Shown: positions 9,428 to 17,656 of the stretch, piece by piece | Position numbering within the stretch: position 1 is the first letter of the stretch | Layout of the letters: each line of letters opens with the position of its first letter | Assembly: GCF_006538325.1 (NCBI RefSeq) | Contig: NZ_BJKK01000001.1 | Location: 124,001-188,000 of the forward strand | Direction: 5' to 3' | Length of the DNA stretch: 64,000 nucleotides | Source: Alteromonas sp. KUL42 | GTDB taxonomy: Bacteria > Pseudomonadota > Gammaproteobacteria > Enterobacterales > Alteromonadaceae | The notes under the pieces: generated by a model | Databases searched by the model: none | What the model saw: the letters and a program-made list of their open reading frames with translations, nothing else | What the model was told of the DNA's origin: nothing | Program-made: the position numbers and the translations under genes

Positions 9428-9979
9428 ATGAACAAAATTAAAAAGACAGTATCGGCTACTATTGTCGCGATTCTAGGTATGTTGGGTACTGTGGGTTGTT
9501 CGGTTTCCGTTGACGGCAACGATTACCAAGCTGTATCTCCGCGCTTTGACTTATTCCAGTTCTTTGATGGCAACGTTAAAGCGTGGGGCATCGTACAAAA
9601 CCGTTCAGGTGATGTCGTACAACGTTTTGTGGTTGATATTGCCGGTACTGTGAACAACGACACGTTAACCTTAGATGAAACCTTTGATTACGGTGTAGGA
9701 GAGGGGCCCACTTCGCGCACATGGACCATTGTTAAACAAGGCGACAATACGTTTAAAGGCAGTGCAACCGATATCCCCGGTCCTGCTACAGGTACGTCTT
9801 ACGGCAACGCATTTAATTTTCACTATCAAATGACATTGCCCGTTGATGACACAAGCTACGATGTAACCTTTGATGATTGGTTTTGGGCATTTGATGATTC
9901 AACAATGATGAATCGCTCTTACATTCGAAAGTTTGGAATTGTCGTGGCAGAAGTGACGATATTTATGCAAAAACAGTAA
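9428..9979 (+). CDS. DUF3833 family lipoprotein
   Basis: A 183-residue protein with a signal segment ending MLGTVGC, a plausible lipobox. The DUF3833 pattern is recognisable: FDLFQFFDGNVKAWGIVQNR, then LDETFDYGVGEGPTSRTW and a C-terminal DDWFWAFDDSTMMNRSYI. The fold is probably a small beta-barrel of unknown ligand. It lies downstream of the chalcone-isomerase-like gene on the same strand, and a shared role in envelope or lipid stress is a guess from co-occurrence. Confidence 0.82.
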   Translation: MNKIKKTVSATIVAILGMLGTVGCSVSVDGNDYQAVSPRFDLFQFFDGNVKAWGIVQNRSGDVVQRFVVDIAGTVNNDTLTLDETFDYGVGEGPTSRTWTIVKQGDNTFKGSATDIPGPATGTSYGNAFNFHYQMTLPVDDTSYDVTFDDWFWAFDDSTMMNRSYIRKFGIVVAEVTIFMQKQ

Positions 9980-10010
9980 TGTTTGTTTAGTACCGCGGAG
10001 GTTATTCCTT

Positions 10011-11412
10011 TTATTTCCTCAAACTACACACCACACCAAGTCCATGACCTTGCATTAAAGGGTCATGGACGAACCACAATTGACCATTGTGCAATTTGAT
10101 AATGGCTGACACGAGTGACAAACCCAACCCGTTGCCTTTGCTGGTTCGACTTCTATCAGCGCGGTAAAATCGCCTGTCTAAATTAACAATATCTTCCTCA
10201 CTTACGCCAATACCGTTGTCACGCACAGCAATCGTGATATGCGTAGTAGTTTCGCTAAGTTCCATTTCAACGCGACCACCATCTTTTGAATATTTAATCG
10301 CATTATCGAGAATGTTAGCAATCGCCTGAAACAGTAAGTTTGGATCGGCTTGCATTACAATCGGCGCCAATTCACTACTTAAGTGAATATCCCGTTCTTC
10401 TGCAAGTGGTTGATAAAGCTCGATAACATCCAAGGCAATGGCGTTTAACTCACACTGAGTAAAACCTTCTTTTTGTTTGGTCGTTTCAATACCGCTGATA
10501 CGCAATAAGCTATTGAACATGTTGAGAAGATTGTCTGCTTCTTGCGTGGTTTCTTCTCGAAGCTGCGGGTCGTCTATTTTCTCAAGTGTATTGCGCAAGC
10601 GTGAAAGCGGCGTTCTTAGGTCATGAGCAATACTGTCGGTGACTGATTTTATATTGTTTACAGAGTCTTCGATGGTATCGAGCATATGATTAAAAACAAA
10701 AGACAAACTGCTTAAATCATCCCAACTGCTGTCTATTTCTAGCCTTTCCTCTAAATTTCCGGTTTTTATTATTTTATCTGCCGTTTGCGACATGCGATTA
10801 ATGCGATTCACCACATAGGCGGCCACAACAAAACTTAAAATACTTAACAGGCAAAGTAATACTACAATGATCCAGCTGAAGGTTTTTTGCAAACCATTGC
10901 GCACTATAGAGCGAGCCAATGCCACGGCCTACGTATAACGTATATTCACCCAGTTCAACGACTTCCAGTAAGGCTTGTTCCAGTGTTTCACTTTCATTTT
11001 GTTGAGAAAGCGTGATTGAAAGCGAAAACGTTTTAAATTGGCCTTCATCGTGATGCTCTTTAATTTGCGGAACCTCGGTGAGATTTCCTGCAATAACCTC
11101 ATCCTTGTTACTAAGTACAATAAAGGCCCGAAGGGGCGGGGGCTGCGCAGATTTATTTTGAGCAGTATCATCTGCGGTTAATCGTTCACTGTTAATAATA
11201 TCGATAACAGTTTCGATCCCTGCACTGTGATAGACACCTGCTAGTGCTTGGGTTTTTGCGTTAACCGCAGCATAGGATTCTGCCACATAGATATCTGTGT
11301 TGTTCAGTCGCCAAAAGTAAATAATTAAAACAATTGCCAAACCTGCTAAGGTCGTAAGCAGTGCGCCTACGCGAAAACTCGAACTTCGCGTAAAGTCGCG
11401 AATGGCTATCAT
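10011..11412 (-). pseudogene. Sensor histidine kinase, interrupted by a frameshift
   Basis: Partner of the OmpR-type regulator upstream, which it overlaps by ATGA. The first frame (start ATG 11412) supplies transmembrane helix 1, a periplasmic domain and the text GEYTLYVGR. The rest continues in another frame from about 10925 with transmembrane helix 2 (WIIVVLLCLLSILSFVVAAY), HAMP, the H-box SIAHDLRTPLSRL and the ATPase motifs NILDNAIKYS and DNGIGVS. The switch falls within 10926-10931, where the second frame has a stop. Removing one base gives 467 codons, a normal kinase length. Either a sequencing error or a disrupted kinase. Confidence 0.85.
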
Positions 11413-12089
11413 GCTACGTCATCCGCAATCCGATACCCTGTGCCTCTGACTGTTTCAATAAGTGGAACATTAAAGGCTTTATCTACTTTCTGGCGCAATC
11501 GACTGATGTGCACATCAATAACGTTGGTCTGCGGGTCGAAGTGATAGTTCCACACCTGCTCAAGTAGCATGCTACGCGTAACTACTTTGCCTTTGTGCCT
11601 CAGTAAGCACTCTAGGAGTTGAAACTCTTTTGACTGAAGGTCTATTTCTGTCTCGCCTCGCATTACTTTTCGGTTAACCAAATCAAGGGTTAAGTCGCCT
11701 ACTTTGATCAATGTTTTGTCGTCACTATCGCGATTTCGGCCTGCAAGCCCCTCAACACGCGCAAGAAGTTCTTCAAATGCAAAAGGTTTGGTTAAATAGT
11801 CGTTTGCACCTGTTCGCAATCCTCTGACTTTATCTTCAACTTGGCTTTTTGCACTGAGTAATAGCACCGGGGTGTGATTGCCCGAATCTCTTAATTTTTC
11901 AAGAACGGTAAAGCCATCTAGTTCAGGTAGCATTACATCAAGGATAACGGCATCAAGCTCTTGTGAAACAGCCTCGCGATAACCTGCTGCGCCATCTCCC
12001 ACGGTTATGCATTGATGTCCTTCTCCTAATAACGAATCGGCTATGTATGAGGCAACTTTTGGATCATCTTCTACTAGTAAAACTTTCAT
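11409..12089 (-). CDS. OmpR/PhoB-type response regulator
   Basis: Two-domain regulator of about 226 residues. The receiver domain has the acidic pair VEDD, phospho-acceptor Asp51 in AVILDVMLPELDG and conserved Lys in YLTKPFAFEELLARV. The C-terminal winged helix contains LTLDLVNRKVMRGETEIDL, QLLECLLRHKGKVVTR and DVHISRLRQKVD. ATG 12089 is chosen over an upstream GTG. Its stop overlaps the kinase start by four bases, so the two are translationally coupled. The signal sensed cannot be told from sequence. Confidence 0.92.
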   Translation of the reverse strand: MKVLLVEDDPKVASYIADSLLGEGHQCITVGDGAAGYREAVSQELDAVILDVMLPELDGFTVLEKLRDSGNHTPVLLLSAKSQVEDKVRGLRTGANDYLTKPFAFEELLARVEGLAGRNRDSDDKTLIKVGDLTLDLVNRKVMRGETEIDLQSKEFQLLECLLRHKGKVVTRSMLLEQVWNYHFDPQTNVIDVHISRLRQKVDKAFNVPLIETVRGTGYRIADDVA

Positions 12090-12292
12090 TGTCACACTTC
12101 TTTTGGCTATTTAACGGGTTACTTCCATAACGTAATTGAATATCAACACTGACATACTCATGTTAATTGGTTCACAAATGCTTAAATGCACTAACACTAA
12201 TAAGCATGTTTTTTATACGTATTGGATATGGGCACGCGATCACATTTGGCCTTTAATGCTTTATGTCTAATTTAGGCAAAGGTGAGCATACT

Positions 12293-14056
12293 TTAGTTAC
12301 TCGTCTCGTTACCTGATTCAGGTAACGCAACTCTTTCAAAGCGCATGTTAGGGTTGTAAGGCGTAAAGTGTTGGACATCGCCACGCTCGCACTTACGCTG
12401 TACCTCGTGCCAATACTCCGGTGTCATTAAGTCGCCGTGTAATTCTTTCAAAATGTCTTTGAATTTTCTCTTACCTACAATGAAATGTTCAAATTGTTCT
12501 GGAAACACGTCGTTGGGCGCCACGGACAATGTATCTATTGCGTAAGGGTCATCTGATTTAGGCAGCGCTCTGAAATTGCGTTCATTCATTAAACATATTT
12601 CATCGTAATCGTAGAAGATAACGCGGCCGTGGCGTGTAATGCCGAAATTTTTGTGCAGCATATCGCCAGGGAAAATGTTTGCCATGGCAATTTGTTTAAT
12701 ACAAAGTCCCAATTCATCAAGTGCCCGTGTGATCTTTTCTTCGTCGGTTTCTTCTTGTAGGAACAAGTTAAGGGGCGTCATTTTGCGCTCGATATACATG
12801 TGCTTAATGATGAGTTCACTTTCTGTGAACTCCAAACTTGAAGCACACGTGTCTTTTAATTCCTCGATTAGTTCAGGTTCAATTCTATCTAGAGGGAATC
12901 TGAAATTGACGTATTCGTGGGTGTCCGCCATTCTGCCAACACGGTCCGACATCTTGACCAGCTTATAGCACTCTTTAACATGCTCACGGGTAATTTTCTT
13001 ACTTTCTGCGAACTCGTCTTTGATGATTTTGAATACGACGCCATAAGAGGGGAGGTGAAAAACCATCATCACTAAGCCACGTATACCAGGTGCAGCTTCG
13101 AATTTGTCGTCAGAAGCGTCCATATGCTGAAGGAAGTTGCGGTAGAAGACAGTTTTACCGTGTTTGTAATGTCCAAGCGCCATGTACAACTCAAAGTGCT
13201 TTTTATTGGGGAGGAGTTCTTGTAAGAAGGCTGCAACTTCTGCTGGATTTTGCGTGTCAGCCATAAAGTAGCTTCTTGCAAAACCAAAGATAACACTGAG
13301 ATCTTTGCGGTCGGTCAATAGCGCGTCAACAAACATGTGAGGTTCATTGTAACGACGCATGGCAATAACAAATGGCAGTGTTTCATCAGGCATGCAAATA
13401 CGGCCAATTAAATACGCTGCTTTTCCTCGAAAGAATGTTGGTTTTAAGATCTCTACAGCTTGTACACTTGCTAATTGCTCTTTGTTGAGCCTTGCGCGCA
13501 AGGCCGCTTCTAAGTTTTGTAAATCCCGTTCGAAATTCTCAAAAGGTATGTTGTAACGATAGATTTTGAAAATCGACTCATACATTTCGCGAACGGTAGT
13601 GGTGGTGTCAAAACTGTGAATGACTTTGTGTCTGTCTTGGCCGGGTAAGTAACAACGACTGGGTAAAACGAACATCATGTCGTTTTCAATTCGGCGGTGC
13701 TTAAATAATCGCCCTATGACAGAGTTGTAAAAGGTTTCCGCTAATTCAAATTGTGGATGACCTTCGAGTTGAACCGCAAAGGTTTTTTTGAGCTCCTGCC
13801 AAAATAAATCGTCCTTTTGACGTACTTCGGTAAGGTGGTAAATCTCTGCAACCGCATCAGATAAACTTTGCTCGTATATGGTAATACGTTCTTTGGAAGC
13901 AAGCTGTGTTTCTTTCCAATTCCCTCTTTCAAAGCGTTCTTGGGCACCGCGAGTGATGCGCGTAAACCATCGGTAGCTTTTGTCAAAGTGTGACAAAACC
14001 TGATAAGCGACTTTTTTTATTAGCTGTGTATCGTTTGGTGCGATTGCATCGTTCAT
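12293..14056 (-). CDS. aceK: Isocitrate dehydrogenase kinase/phosphatase AceK
   Basis: A 587-residue bifunctional enzyme that phosphorylates and dephosphorylates isocitrate dehydrogenase, diverting carbon to the glyoxylate shunt. The N-terminal regulatory half is followed by the kinase core: GVVFKIIKDEFAESKK with the ATP lysine, the hinge-like MTPLNLFLQEE, the catalytic loop DMLHKNFGITRHGR and the metal-binding FYDYDEIC. Length compares with 578 in E. coli. No aceA or aceB is next to it, unlike the E. coli aceBAK operon. Divergent from a single-domain response regulator. Confidence 0.95.
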   Translation of the reverse strand: MNDAIAPNDTQLIKKVAYQVLSHFDKSYRWFTRITRGAQERFERGNWKETQLASKERITIYEQSLSDAVAEIYHLTEVRQKDDLFWQELKKTFAVQLEGHPQFELAETFYNSVIGRLFKHRRIENDMMFVLPSRCYLPGQDRHKVIHSFDTTTTVREMYESIFKIYRYNIPFENFERDLQNLEAALRARLNKEQLASVQAVEILKPTFFRGKAAYLIGRICMPDETLPFVIAMRRYNEPHMFVDALLTDRKDLSVIFGFARSYFMADTQNPAEVAAFLQELLPNKKHFELYMALGHYKHGKTVFYRNFLQHMDASDDKFEAAPGIRGLVMMVFHLPSYGVVFKIIKDEFAESKKITREHVKECYKLVKMSDRVGRMADTHEYVNFRFPLDRIEPELIEELKDTCASSLEFTESELIIKHMYIERKMTPLNLFLQEETDEEKITRALDELGLCIKQIAMANIFPGDMLHKNFGITRHGRVIFYDYDEICLMNERNFRALPKSDDPYAIDTLSVAPNDVFPEQFEHFIVGKRKFKDILKELHGDLMTPEYWHEVQRKCERGDVQHFTPYNPNMRFERVALPESGNETSN

Positions 14057-14167
14057 AGGGTTAATTCCTTTATTCTATGGACGTTATATCTACCACAAAA
14101 CAGGTACTAACGTGAGATAAGATTATAGAACTTAACGATTAAGCTGCCAGAGAGTGGCAGTTTTTTT
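14057..14167 (+). ncRNA. Possible small RNA ending in an orphan terminator
   Basis: Between the divergent aceK and response-regulator starts, a clean intrinsic terminator points rightwards at 14144-14167: CTGCCA, loop GAGAG, TGGCAG, then seven T. No annotated plus-strand gene lies upstream of it, as aceK is on the other strand. The simplest reading is a short plus-strand transcript of under about 110 bases starting near the aceK start codon, or an attenuated leader of the regulator gene. The promoter is not clear, and the 5' boundary given here is only the limit set by aceK. Confidence 0.3.
14144..14167 (+). terminator. Intrinsic terminator upstream of the response regulator
   Basis: Six-base perfect stem CTGCCA/TGGCAG around GAGAG followed by TTTTTTT. 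The T tract exists only on the plus strand, so it terminates rightward transcription, about 60-70 bases before the regulator start. Confidence 0.7.
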
Positions 14168-14235
14168 GATTTTATTATACTTTTGATTAATGTATTCTCT
14201 TGAATGACTAATATTCAGTATTTAGCGTGGAATTG

Positions 14236-14634
14236 ATGAGTTTTAACATTCTTATTTGTGATGATTCAGCACTGGCACGAAAAATGGCGCGTCGAAATCT
14301 ACCCGATGGATTCGCGGAAAGTATCTATGAAGTGTCAAATGGTATGGATGCATTAGAGGTGTTAGCCCATCACACCATTGACCTTGTATTACTTGATTTG
14401 ACTATGCCTATTTTAGGTGGCATCGATGTGCTCAGTGAAATTAAACGCAGGCAGTTGAAAACCTTTGTCATTGTGGTTTCAGGTGATATTCAACCTATGA
14501 TGCGAGAAAAAGTGATGTCGCTTGGCGCACTAAGTTTTATTGAAAAGCCGATTAAAAAAGAGTTGCTTACTTCAGTATTGCGTCGATTTGGTTTTATTCT
14601 CCCCGAAACACAGCAAAGCGCATTGGCTGGGTAA
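14236..14634 (+). CDS. Single-domain response regulator (CheY-like receiver)
   Basis: A stand-alone receiver of about 132 residues: CDDS acidic pocket, phospho-acceptor Asp54 in LVLLDLTMPILGG, then VVSGD and the conserved Lys in FIEKPIKKELL. There is no output domain, so it must act through a partner, as in chemotaxis or phosphorelay. No kinase is adjacent. I chose ATG 14236; a GTG nine bases upstream is also in frame. The last residues overlap a short repeated DNA segment (GCATTGGCTGG/GCGTTGGCTGG), and the gene ends before a strong terminator. Confidence 0.85.
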   Translation: MSFNILICDDSALARKMARRNLPDGFAESIYEVSNGMDALEVLAHHTIDLVLLDLTMPILGGIDVLSEIKRRQLKTFVIVVSGDIQPMMREKVMSLGALSFIEKPIKKELLTSVLRRFGFILPETQQSALAG

Positions 14635-14693
14635 AAGTGCGTTGGCTGGCAAAAAGTGTTTTAACTGGATAGAGACCAAAATCTATTATTCTC

Positions 14694-14730
14694 AAAAAAA
14701 GGGTAATCGTCTATTGATTACCCTTTTTTA
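14694..14730. terminator. Bidirectional terminator between the response regulator and acr3
   Basis: Stem AAAAAGGGTAATC/GATTACCCTTTTT around GTCTATT, with A and T runs on the two sides so that it can terminate both converging genes. Confidence 0.85.
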
Positions 14731-14771
14731 TTTGTCGAGTTATAACGTTATGTGATGCAGATTGGTTTAAA

Positions 14772-15789
14772 TTATTCCGCAAACCAATGACGAGTTTTGT
14801 TAGCAAACCAAACCAGTGACAACATGACGGGCACCTCAACAAGTACGCCGACTACTGTGGCCAATGCTGCACCGCTGTGTAAACCAAACAAAGATATAGC
14901 AACCGCAACTGCCAATTCAAAAAAGTTAGAAGTGCCAATCATACAAGCGGGAGCGGCAACATTGTGCGGTAGTTTTAGGCGTTTGGCTACAAAATAAGCC
15001 AGCGCAAAAATGCCGTAAGTTTGAATAAGTAACGGAATGGCAATTAACAGAATATCTTGTGGTTGAGATAAAATCGTATTCGCTTGTAAGCCGAATAGAA
15101 TAACGATAGTTAACAGTAAACCCAATACAGAGAAGGGTTTAAATTTATCAACTAAAGCGGTAACGGCATGACTTCCGTTTTTTCTCGATGTGCTTTCGTG
15201 TGATATACCCCGCTAATAAAGGTAAAACCACGTAAAGTACGACAGATAGTAAAAGTGTGTCCCATGGCACAGTAATATTGGTGACACCCAGTAACATTGC
15301 TGTTATCGGGGCAAACGCCACTACCATGATCAAATCGTTAATTGATACCTGTACCAATGTGTAGTTAGCATCACCTTTTGTTAGGTGACTCCAAACGAAG
15401 ACCATGGCGGTACAAGGTGCTACGCCCAGTAAAATCATACCGGCAATGTACTCGGTTGCTGTCTGTGGGTCGACCCAATCAGCAAATATAAAACGGAAGA
15501 ATAGCCAGCCAAGCAGCGCCATGGTAAACGGCTTAATAAGCCAATTGATGATTAATGTAAGTACAAGCCCTTTGGGTTTTGCCCCAACATGTTTCAGTGA
15601 ACTAAAGTCAATTTGTACCATCATCGGGTAAATCATTAACCAAATGAGTAAGGCGACTATCAAATTGACATGGGCATATTCTATGGCTGCAATTGCTTCA
15701 AATACACTGGGAAAAACATAACCTAGCCCAACGCCAGCGGCAATACATAAACCAACCCAAACTGATAAGTATCTTTCGAAGAATCCCAT
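14772..15789 (-). pseudogene. acr3: ACR3-family arsenite efflux permease, interrupted by a frameshift
   Basis: Ten-helix arsenite/H+ exporter of the BASS superfamily. The first frame (ATG 15789) holds helices 1-6, including the catalytic region [15 protein letters not shown] and [11 protein letters not shown], and ends in an aberrant tail after HIEKKRK. The remainder, from [19 protein letters not shown] to the end at 14772, is in another frame and carries [19 protein letters not shown]. The switch coincides with a six-base homopolymer at 15178-15183. Removing one base restores exactly 339 codons, a normal ACR3 length. It is last in arsR-arsC-acr3. Sequencing error is the leading explanation. 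Confidence 0.88.
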
Positions 15790-16257
15790 TTACTGTGCTC
15801 CTAGCGCAATAAGTGCCTTTTTTAGCGTTTCTTTTGTGTGTGTTTGTTCGGCTATTTCTGCAAGTGCGAGCACTCGCTTTTCAATAATATCCATGGTTTG
15901 ATTAAACGCTGATGCTTTCTCGCTGTCAGTGCCCTCGAGTTTAGATGGGTCTTCTAATCCCCAGTGCACTTTCAGAGATTGACCAAAGTAAATTGGACAT
16001 GACTCACCCGCTGCAGAGTCACAAACTGTCACTACAAGATCTGGCGAATACGCTTCAAACTCATCCCATGATTGGCTTTTAAGTCCTTCAGTCTTATATC
16101 CCCGTTCGCCAAGATACTTCAAAGAAAGTGGGTGAACTTCACCCACGGGTTGGCTTCCAGCACTGCGCGCGTTCAAATTACCTTGCGACGCATTAGTAAT
16201 AGCTTCGCAAAGAATACTCCTACAGCGGTTGTGGGTGCATATATAGAGAATTTTCAT
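15790..16257 (-). CDS. arsC: Arsenate reductase ArsC, low-molecular-weight phosphatase type
   Basis: A 155-residue reductase converting arsenate to arsenite. The phosphatase loop is at the N-terminus (CTHNRCRS, Cys7-X5-Arg13). The two relay cysteines of the thioredoxin-coupled class are at about 79 and 87 in VTVCDSAAGESCP, like Cys82/Cys89 in the staphylococcal enzyme. The next frame, acr3, begins directly at the stop. There is a modest C-terminal extension (THTKETLKKALIALGAQ). Confidence 0.9.
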   Translation of the reverse strand: MKILYICTHNRCRSILCEAITNASQGNLNARSAGSQPVGEVHPLSLKYLGERGYKTEGLKSQSWDEFEAYSPDLVVTVCDSAAGESCPIYFGQSLKVHWGLEDPSKLEGTDSEKASAFNQTMDIIEKRVLALAEIAEQTHTKETLKKALIALGAQ

Positions 16258-16377
16258 AAGAGACCTTTGATAATTTGTGATTATAACAACCTGAAGTTAA
16301 ATGTTTGTTTTCTCTGTTTTTATGTAACTAGGTAATACGATAAATCAGCAACCTTTAATAAAGGCTAGCAATAGGGG

Positions 16378-16710
16378 CTAACAACTACTGCATTTTAGGT
16401 TATCCAGTGACTCACTAATGTAGTCAGTGTTACTTGATGCTGTTTGCTCAATGATGGTCTTTGCCCAATTAGGTAAAGTAGGATGTAGTCGGTAATAAAC
16501 CCATTTCCCTCTGCGCGTATCTTGTACTAACCCACACTTACGCAAATCGGCTAGATGACGAGAAATTTTGGGCTGACTGATCTGTAAGGCATCGGTGAGA
16601 TCGCACACGCATAGCTCTTCTTTGATGCTCAGCATCAGTAAAGTTTTTAATCGCGTGTCCTCTGACAAACACTTGAAAAATGCCAGTGGTGACAGTGAAG
16701 ACTTTGACAT
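16378..16710 (-). CDS. arsR: ArsR-family arsenical-responsive repressor
   Basis: A 110-residue winged-helix repressor. The metalloid site ELCVCDL (Cys34, Cys36) is in the recognition region, followed by the DNA-binding helix ISQPKISRHLADLRKCG and the beta-wing TRRGKWVYYRLHP. The C-terminal LKCSSC could supply a third thiolate. It is first in the arsenic operon, and two similar palindromes lie immediately before its start, consistent with autorepression. 120 bases separate it from arsC. Confidence 0.92.
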   Translation of the reverse strand: MSKSSLSPLAFFKCLSEDTRLKTLLMLSIKEELCVCDLTDALQISQPKISRHLADLRKCGLVQDTRRGKWVYYRLHPTLPNWAKTIIEQTASSNTDYISESLDNLKCSSC

Positions 16711-16717
16711 ATTATAT

Positions 16718-16768
16718 CACATATGAAATTTCGTATGTGTTGCATGGTATATGAAATTCCATATGTGT
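16718..16768 (-). promoter_or_regulatory. Probable double ArsR operator
   Basis: Two related near-palindromes begin eight bases upstream of the arsR start: 16718-16739 (CACATATGAAATTTCGTATGTG) in two halves CACATATGAAA/TTTCGTATGTG, and about 16748-16767 (TATATGAAATTC/CATATGTG). Both share the core ATATGAAATT followed by an inverted TATGTG. This is the expected place for ArsR to cover its own promoter. The ATATG/CATAT character resembles known ArsR-family sites; binding is inferred. Confidence 0.6.
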
Positions 16769-16941
16769 CAAATCATATATTTTTGCCCGACGAGCAGGTG
16801 CTGAGCACGCTGGGCTGGTGGCAGCCTGCGGCTAATTTGGAATTTTTCGTGGCTTATATACCTTATCAATGCGGTACGCAGGTGTTGCTTGAACGTGTAT
16901 TGAAGCTTTTTCAGTCTCTGCTACAGTCAGTTAGCTTACTT

Positions 16942-17562
16942 TTAGGATTCTAAAGGTGCAGGGGCAAAAGACATGCTAACAGAGGTTCCCTGTAATGCGT
17001 TGTAGTGAGCGACAACTTCACTCATAAAGGCATGCCATGTAGGGTTGGGGTGCCAAATGGCCATTAAATCTTGTTTTGCTTTTTCTTCACTTTCACCCAA
17101 TATCGCAACGCGATAAAGGTAGGTAAATGAAGCGCCTCGCCAATTGAGTTTACAATGAGTAAGTACTTTTTCGTCAGTAGCGTCCACGCGCTGCATAAAA
17201 GCGGCGTAGTTCAAAAAATTAGCCAGTGTTGGAGCCTCCCAATCAACCGGCACGTTAAAATACTCAAGGTTAAGCTGAGCCGTAGCTAAAATTTCATTAA
17301 CGCGATTTCCAGGAATAAGGTCAACTACATGGGTTACGCCTTCTTCTTTCAGCGCTTTTAGTTGCTGTGCACTGGGTAAGCCTGAAGAAAATAGGTAAGC
17401 ATTATTTCTTTGTAAATTAGTCAAGTTGGCCAATGTATCTGCTGCAGTGTCTTGTTCTGCGTTATTGTGTACAGAGGGATCGGCCAAAGCGGCACCGCTA
17501 AGCGAGTGATATACAAAGAGACTCATAATGGCGACAACAGTCAGCAGCTTAATTTGATTCAT
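16942..17562 (-). CDS. Exported protein tyrosine phosphatase-like protein
   Basis: A 206-residue protein with an N-terminal signal peptide (about 1-27, ending GAALA before DPSV). The fold resembles dual-specificity phosphatases/DUF442: LFSSGLPSAQQLKALKEEGV, THVVDLIPGN, then HCKLNWRGASFTYLYRV. The P-loop reads Cys137-X4-Arg142 rather than the classical CX5R. From memory, similar HCxxNxR loops occur in a gammaproteobacterial subfamily. Whether it is catalytic is uncertain. It lies upstream of the arsenic operon on the same strand but separated by about 230 bases. Confidence 0.75.
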   Translation of the reverse strand: MNQIKLLTVVAIMSLFVYHSLSGAALADPSVHNNAEQDTAADTLANLTNLQRNNAYLFSSGLPSAQQLKALKEEGVTHVVDLIPGNRVNEILATAQLNLEYFNVPVDWEAPTLANFLNYAAFMQRVDATDEKVLTHCKLNWRGASFTYLYRVAILGESEEKAKQDLMAIWHPNPTWHAFMSEVVAHYNALQGTSVSMSFAPAPLES

Positions 17563-17656
17563 TGTTAGTTAACCTTTTTTTATGTTTGCCAAATATGTTT
17601 ACCAATTGCGCCACGTACTTCGCATTTTGCAGCGTCATCGGCGTTCAATTTATACC

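Noticed and set aside
14540..14755. Open frame running past the end of the response regulator
   Set aside because: It is an out-of-frame shadow of the receiver gene extended through a short repeat into the terminator.
16723..16953. Plus-strand open frame overlapping the arsR promoter
   Set aside because: It begins within the operator palindromes, lacks a ribosome site and has no recognisable protein features.
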